This document shows, in pieces, positions 57,121-64,000 of a DNA stretch of 64,000 bases. This DNA comes from Motacilla alba alba (Eukaryota > Chordata > Aves > Passeriformes > Motacillidae): positions 34,059,129 to 34,123,128 of the forward strand of contig NC_052016.1 in the NCBI RefSeq assembly GCF_015832195.1, in the 5' to 3' direction. A program made the position numbers and the translations under genes. Below the pieces are notes generated by a model. The model made no database searches, was not told where the DNA came from, and saw only the letters and a list, made by a program, of their open reading frames with translations. Within the stretch, counting starts at the first letter, position 1, and each line of letters begins with the position of its first letter.

Positions 57121-60100
57121 ACCATTTCATAACAAACTGCAAATTAAATCGACCGCAGCTCAGCCGTTAAGGGAAATGTTACCTTTTCCATAATCACCTC
57201 CTGCAGGCGAGTGCAACAGCTATTCTTTAACAGCTAGGTAAAATTTGACAAAAAAAAATTACAAGCTCTGAGTGAGACAGCCAACAAGTGGCAAAAGATT
57301 TCCAAGAGCAGAAATCAGGAATCCTACCTCTTGGTTTCTCGATTTATCAACTGAATTGTCTCTGCTCCACCCCTCGCCCCCCTTAAAAATGACCGCCAAA
57401 GGAAAAAAAATGCTGCCTATGCCCTTTATGTGACTTTGTAATAGATTAAGGAGCCTGTAGGATTTCAGTCCAATGGAAAAAGATTAAGCGTTTTTCCACT
57501 TGTTTTCTTACATTAGAAATGCAGGTCTTCTGGAGCCTAGAAGTCTCCAGTCTGTCTAGATCATGACAAAACTAGGACCAAACAAAGACAAGAGGGCAAG
57601 AACGGGGTGGAGAAGAAGACAGGGGAGAGGAGATCGAGCCAAACTCACAACGTGCTGTTTGCAAGCAACAACTGCATAAACACAGTAACAAAATGATGCA
57701 CAAAATATCAGTAAGGAATTATGTGCTATTCAAGAGTTGATTTTCCTGCAGCTCCAGACAGGGTGTGAGAATCCACAGAGGTCAAACTCTGAGTACCCCA
57801 GGAGATCTGCAGAGTATGAAGAAGAGGAAAAAAAAAAAGAAAGAGATCCTCATACCTCTTTTTTCCTGCTCAAACAGAAGCTTTAAGTGGCCTGAGATCT
57901 CAAAGAATTCAGACCCAACACACAGGAATGAGGAGAACTGGGTAATAAAAGCAGATCAATGTCTGCCCTTTCTCTGCCTGCTGTGTTGGCCAGATTCATG
58001 CAGGGGAATCCCTGGAGAGGAGAAGTTGAAGGGAAGGAGCATGGGGATGGGTGGAGTAAACCAGTAAAACAAAAGGCAATTACAAAGTGAAGCGGAGACA
58101 AAGAAAGCGACAGAAGGACTGGGCTGGAGCAAATGTCAGCACACAGAGGAAATGGTCCCGCTTCAGTCCAAAAAGCAGAAAGGTCATTCAGACGGTGACA
58201 ATGCTGTCTCTTCTCTGCCCTCTTCCTACAGCTCCCTCCCCTACCTGTTCCATGGAGGCAGCAGGATCCCTGCTCTGGTCTGAGCCCAGAAGGCAGTAAA
58301 GGAAAAATTCAGTCTGTTCGAGCTGTACCTGTTTAAACTACCTCTGCAGATGGGAGGTTTAATTAGAGCTAGTCTGCAATATTCAGGCTTTGCACTGCTT
58401 TAATAGCCTGGGATCAAATCCTGTATGACCAGAGGATGGAGGGAAGGGCAGTGAGGGGCAGGAGCGGGGGACAGGGGGACAGGGGGTGCTGCAGCTGTAT
58501 TGAAAGAAGTGGAGTTGAACAGGTCCTGTCTAGATGTGGCTGAGGAGTACACAGACCACTGCTGCACAAAGGCATTTTGTTGCAAGTCACTGAGTACTTC
58601 AGGAGCTAAAATCCAATTCGGGAAGCAGAAGCCTTTCCTCGGGAAATCTGTTTTTCTAGTTCTTTACAGGTAGCTCCTCCAGAAACCTCCAAGCACAGAG
58701 CATTAAATAATCATCTGTTAAAATTACCTCCCTCCTGTCCAACTACCTGCCAGCAATGCTTCATTGCTATCTCTGTGTATCCTGAAACCCAGGAGAAATC
58801 CAAGAACTGTCTGCAGTAACCAAGTGTAAATCTTGTGGCGACCCCTTGCCTATGTCAGGGAGCTGGCAAATACACTCCAGACTGGTGCCTTGAGCTATAA
58901 GGACGCCGTTCCCTCATAAAAGGAAACTGGAAGGGATTGTGATGAGCTCTTTGTCAAATGCCACAGCAGCCAAGCAATTGCTGATCTTAGAGCGGTGCCT
59001 GCTGGCCAGTCATATCAGAAGCACTTGGAAATATTTCCACAGTGGACAAAACTGCAGTCAAAGTTCAGGAAAACATTTCCAGGGAAGAGGTGCGTGTCCT
59101 GCTCTGCTGTGCTTCTGCCAGAATCTGCCACCCACGTTCCCACCGGCTGCAAACAAGCTGTCCTAATTTTGTGAATCACCCTGGTATTTACTTCTATCAG
59201 ATCTCCAGCCCCACATTGTTTCTTGTCTTTACTCATTAAGGTTTTATGATTTTCAAGCCAACCACAACGTAATTGATGACTTTATTATTTCTGTATAACT
59301 GATGATGTATAACAAGATAACTTGACAATGCAATTCCCTGTAAAAGTTCAGCTTCTCAACATTGTCATCTCAACAAGACCCTTAGCCTGTTTGGTGTTGG
59401 ATGCTGAGAACATTAGGCACTTCACATCACTCAGAACTTTTGAAAAGCCTGACATTTTACAGACCTTTGCAATACAGAAACATGCTCAAAACAACAAGAA
59501 TGCCACTTATGCAGGCTGGGTGAAACAGCTGCCAAAGGCACTGTTCTTTTACTGTCCTTATGACATGCTGGTCAAAGAAATGATATTGTGGGTAAAACAG
59601 CTCTGATCACAGAGTAAGTGTCTTGCATGCTTAAAAATAGAAAAAAACCAAAAAAAGATGAAATTAGAAAGTAATTATGTCCAGAGACAGCACTCTTTTG
59701 CAGTGCTCTTATGCCACAGTCACACATGTATAACAAGGTATTAAACTGGAATTCATCCTCAGCCTGAGGATCTGGAGACAATTTAGATATGAACAAAAGA
59801 AAACAGGCAGTGTATCTTGTGATTCCTGAACTTATGAGGGAAAATAGAGTTCCATCAGAAGATTGGAATTATGTCCCCCCAAGCCCACAGTTCTTCTAGG
59901 TAATGACACACACCTCTCCATACACAAACACACACAGACACAGAGCTCTACTCCTAAGGCAGGAGTTTAAAATGGTTAAGACTGGTAATGGTAGAGGGTT
60001 GCATCCATCTTCATGGGTCTTCCAGGGGCTGAGACAGTATAGCAAACTCTCTCTTGAACCCATGTTTTCCCACTGATGGCAGGTGGGGCAGCCTCAGATA

Positions 60101-63100
60101 AAGATTTCTCATTATTCACATTTTTTTGCTGTTTTGCTGCACTTGAACTGTCAGTTTGACATTTTACATCCTCAACATGAACAGGGCAGATATAGGTGGG
60201 AGATGGGCAGGCAGACAAAAACAACAATAAGGCTGCTAAATGCCTTTCTGGAGAACTGGATGTTATCTGTACATCTGTTTGAGCTCCCCCATGCTGTACA
60301 TAAACCAAAACATTCAGCTGAATATGTATTTAAGGTAAACACTGGCCAAATGTCTGTGTTGAACTGGCAACTGCACAAATTTGAGCTGTCCTACTGTCTC
60401 AGAAGATGAAAGAACCCTCTCCCCACATCCACTCCAGCTTGGGAAATGGTCAGATGATATGATGTGAACATTATAACTCAAAAACATCTGAGAGAAAGTG
60501 AATTACTTAAAAATACATCTCCAAAAGCCTGTGGGTTACACAAAGTTAATGCAAAAAAGTCAAAATAAACGTTGAAGCAGATAATTTTTCTACCAACAAC
60601 AGGAATCTGCTGAAAATAAAAGTCTATTTTCAGAACTGGGGGAATAAGAGAAGACTGCTGAAAATACTGAATTCAGTAATCTCTAGTCTTTCCGTGTTTG
60701 CCACTGCAATGAACTTCTGTACTAATTTATTTTGCTTCAGAAAGATGGAACTGAAAAACAACCAGATGATAAATAATTATTAATGTGGAGCACATTACTA
60801 GTGGTTACAGTGTTCCAAATCACCATTTGCATGTTACCACTGTGACACTGTAGTGATTAAAAAAAGCATATTATGAGTTCTGGTTAATATACTCCAGAAT
60901 TGACCAGAGGACTTTTATACTTAATCAGTGCTGTTCAGCAAAACCCATGGTTCAGAGCCATGATGGAGCCTGAGAACTGTACTCTGACTGCATTCCATAC
61001 AGTTATTTACTTGGAGATCATATAACAGTGATCCCAAATTAAGTATTGTTTCCCATGACCTTTTTGCCTGCTAGGTTGGCCACAGGAACAAACCAGGTCC
61101 ACACCACTAGAAGCCAGTGCAGCTTTTCCCAGGACTCTGGTACACTTCAGAGTAGATGTAAAGGGAGATGTGATCTGCAGCATCCCTGAGTCACAACATC
61201 TTTTCACAGGGAACGAGTCCCCCATCCCTGTGGGCTGGTTCTCAACCTCAAAGTCCCTCAGCCAGTTCCTCATAGTTTTCTTATTTAATCCAAGCTTTGG
61301 CTCATCCTGCCTGCTGGCTTTGCATTACCCTAGTCCTGATGATATTGATGAGATCAATTCCCCAAGGGTACAGGCCCCTCTTTCAGATGTCCTAAAGATA
61401 AGTTAAAATATTGAATGTCTTCACCAATTTCTAATTTCTCTAGGGAAAAAAAACAACTATATTGGCCCTTGAAAACATCTACAACCAACCATCCCACATG
61501 GCAAATCACCCTCACAGTCGCCAAATGCCCACTGAGTAAGTGGGCAGCAACCTGCCTCCTACAGCTCTTAATGCAAAACAGCTAATCCATAGGTGATTAA
61601 TCTCAAGGAGCCTTTTTCTCTCCCTCTGAATCAATGGCCTTCCTTGGGAAGCTTCACACTCCACATAGCAGAGGGAAGCTGGGAAAAATTTCCTGCACTG
61701 CTGGGTCTATGTCCTGCCCCAGCAGAGCAATGTCACCCAGACACACAGAGCTCCAGGCTGCCATTCTGGCGCTTAAAGCTTCTTGCCTCTTTTTCAAGAG
61801 GTGTCTCTCTGAGACAATCCTCTGGCTTAAATAAGAGACACCACCACCAACATCAAGGTGATTAGTTTAGTTAAATTAGTTGTTTAGTTTAGCTTAACAT
61901 TTGCTTAAAACTGAGAATTTGCAACTGGAAGTGAAACATCTGAAAATGTCATTCTCAACCAGACCTAGAGGAAAACACCGGTATCAGTGGAAAGTGCAGG
62001 TATCTGTTGTCAGGACTGCAAGACACAGCTTATTGCAATATAAGGTCAGCATTAAAAAAGGTTATTCTGGAATTAATTTCTCTTTGTAGCCCTAAAATTG
62101 TCTGTTTTGCAGTACTCTGCACAGAATTTCTGTACCTTCTTTGCACTATACCCCCACCAATCACTGATTGTTCCATTCACTTACATTCCATCTTCCTGCT
62201 CCAACTCTACACTGTCTTCTCCCCTCTCTTCCCCAGGGAGCAAAAGAGGATCTAAACTGAATACTTGAAGTGCACTGATGCTCCCCAGTGCAAAGCAATG
62301 GTGAACAAATATAACTGGGTATGATAGAAGAGGAAAGCACGTTCTAAATTGGAAAGAAACTTGCAACTTATAAGGCTCAGAATTATTTTTTTCTAGGGAG
62401 AGAGGCACAGCGGATGGAAAAAATTGATAAGCTTTGAGACCCAGATATCCAACAGGGATAAAGAAGCAGCTGCAATTTTCATATAAAACTTCATAGATTA
62501 GAAATTTAACTGTGTCCTTGAGCAGGGATACACTGTTTTCTCCCATGACTGCACTTGTTAAGCCGCTCTGGCCAACATGATGCCCCACAATCAACTCTAC
62601 TCACCATCTTTTAAGGAGGAAAATTCCCTTGAGGTCATGCCTAAGGCAAAGTTCCTCAGAATTTTGCTACAAGCTCATTAGGGTTCCTAGAAATGTTTCA
62701 CATCCTTGTACCTGCCCCACAGTTCAAACTGCACCCAGACATGGCCGAGCAGACATACTCACCTCGTCCTTTTGCTTTGGGCGTCCCTAAATTATGCTGC
62801 TGCTGCTTGAAGAGGATTGCAAACCTGTGTTCCAGCAGCAGGATGCCACACACAGTGTGTGTCACCTCCTTGCAGTCCACCAGGCATAATCAGTCCCTGG
62901 TTTTAAGGCACAGATACAAGTCAGCTCACAAGGCAACCACGCTGCCTGCTGGTGTTCTGCTGCCCCAAGCTTTAGCTGCAGTCCTGCTCCTGGAAGCCAA
63001 TCCTCTCACCTCTGCTTGTGCAGCTCCATATGAAGCTATCTCTGAGGCACTGATGAAGGCTGTCTCAACTCACAGGACTGCTTTCACACTGGAATTCTAA

Positions 63101-63875
63101 GAGATTTTTCCCAACATTTGCGCAGCCAATGATAATGGGTGGAAGATGCAACTTTTCCATCAGCACAGAGAGATCCAGCACAGTGTTTGCAAACAACTGA
63201 AAGCTGAGCATGTCAGCACAACACAAAGCTGCCTGAAGAACTGTGGGTTGAGTTTTGTGACCAAAATTCACACTTTCAGCTCTGCAGCAGATATCGAGCT
63301 CTGATCTCATTTATTCCGGGATTAATTAGGAGCGACATCTCCTGTAGGCACTGCTTTCATAGGTTAAAGCTAGTATGAAGCAAGGAGAGTCAGGACCAAG
63401 GAATCAATCAGGCTGTGTCTTGTGAGCACAAGTACTTAGCGGCAGCTTCTACTCACTGAGAGTTTGCTTATTAGCAAAAACAGGTCTTACCACCAGCATG
63501 AGGGATGTTGGAGGGCAGGCTCACTTCCTGGAATACAGTCAGCATTTCCTGGGTTCAAGCTGTTCACAGGCTAAAAATAGCTGCATTTTGAGTGAGCTTT
63601 TACTCTCTGCTATTGAAAACTGCCTGTTTTTCCATTCATTGCAAAGTAAGATCGGACACAAGCTTTTCACAGGAAAACAAAGTTTATTCTTCTTTAGGTA
63701 CTGAGGGGACATTTGAAGAGAAGGACACAGGGAATGGCACTGCAAATACTGTCACCAAAACCAGCAGGAAGTGAGGTGAATTTATTTCCCCAAATGTCTG
63801 ACTTCACATCCTTATAGGAAAAAAAGTGCCCAAATCTACCCCTTATAAACCCCAAAGAAACAACAATACCAATTT
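57121..63875. other. Downstream flank to window end, no gene seen
   Basis: No supported exon on either strand. It contains an A-rich run at about 57828-57841, a G-quadruplex-capable tract (58455-58486), a short CA-rich patch near 59925-59940 and a MEF2-type motif at 63571-63580. Open frames (for example 59976-60308 and 62181-62594, minus) have no recognisable domain. Confidence 0.5.
58455..58486 (+). repeat. G-quadruplex-capable tract
   Basis: Four runs of four, five, five and five G with loops of 7, 3 and 3 nt (the last two loops are both ACA). This fits the standard quadruplex pattern on the + strand. Confidence 0.7.
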
Positions 63876-63890
63876 AAAAAAAAAAAAAAA
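63876..63890. repeat. Poly(A) run, 15 nt
   Basis: Uninterrupted A15 without a recognisable retroelement body beside it. Confidence 0.85.
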
Positions 63891-64000
63891 GCTTCTCTGT
63901 TGCTTTGAAAACTGTGGTTTGCAGCTCTACCAGAAGTTTCTCATGCACAGAAGAACCTGTGCAAGGTAAAAGGGTGAAAGCTGGCAGTGAAAGACTGTAG

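Noticed and set aside
55033..63580. Several MEF2-type YTAWWWWTAR motifs (for example 55033-55042 and 63571-63580) as an enhancer cluster
   Set aside because: A rough chance expectation is about one per 16 kb at even base composition and more in AT-rich DNA, so the count is not enriched.

Overview
The window is vertebrate nuclear DNA, almost certainly from a bird. A compact multi-exon gene on the + strand encodes the Na+/K+-ATPase alpha-1 subunit (ATP1A1). The 1,021-residue length and many residue choices match what I remember of avian ATP1A1. Intron 1 carries a 5'-truncated CR1 LINE, the main retrotransposon of birds. Interspersed repeats are otherwise sparse and introns are short. I cannot name the species.

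Layout. Positions 1-5618 are the 3' part of intron 1. Coding exon 1 (the first four codons in this family) and the promoter lie upstream of the window. A CR1 in reverse orientation occupies about 4383-5502 and ends roughly 115 bp before exon 2. Coding exons 2-23 run from 5619 to 23510. All introns are GT-AG, the reading frame stays open through every junction, and the stop is TAA at 23508-23510. A short 3' UTR follows with AATAAA at 23793-23798. The catalytic and transport signatures are intact: TGES, the CSDKTG phosphorylation site, the ATP-site Lys, TGDGVND, the cation-site carboxylates and the C-terminal ETYY. The protein is a P-type ATPase alpha subunit that would pair with a beta subunit and an FXYD protein in the plasma membrane to export 3 Na+ and import 2 K+ per ATP.

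From about 23.83 kb to 64 kb I find no convincing protein-coding exon, tRNA, rRNA or CpG island. This flank is intergenic-looking. It contains simple repeats, two G-quadruplex-capable tracts in the wider window, a probable ancient CR1/L3-type tail at about 56974-57120, and a pyrimidine-rich stretch (about 37.44-40.14 kb) that resembles a very old CR1-like chain. Ig-domain neighbours known next to mammalian ATP1A1 (CD58, IGSF3) were looked for and not seen.

No novel multi-gene system is visible. The most interesting signals are unusual residues in the first extracellular loop of the pump (the cardiotonic-steroid-binding region), the CR1 beside exon 2, and the old repeat-derived block near 57 kb that could be an exapted regulatory element.
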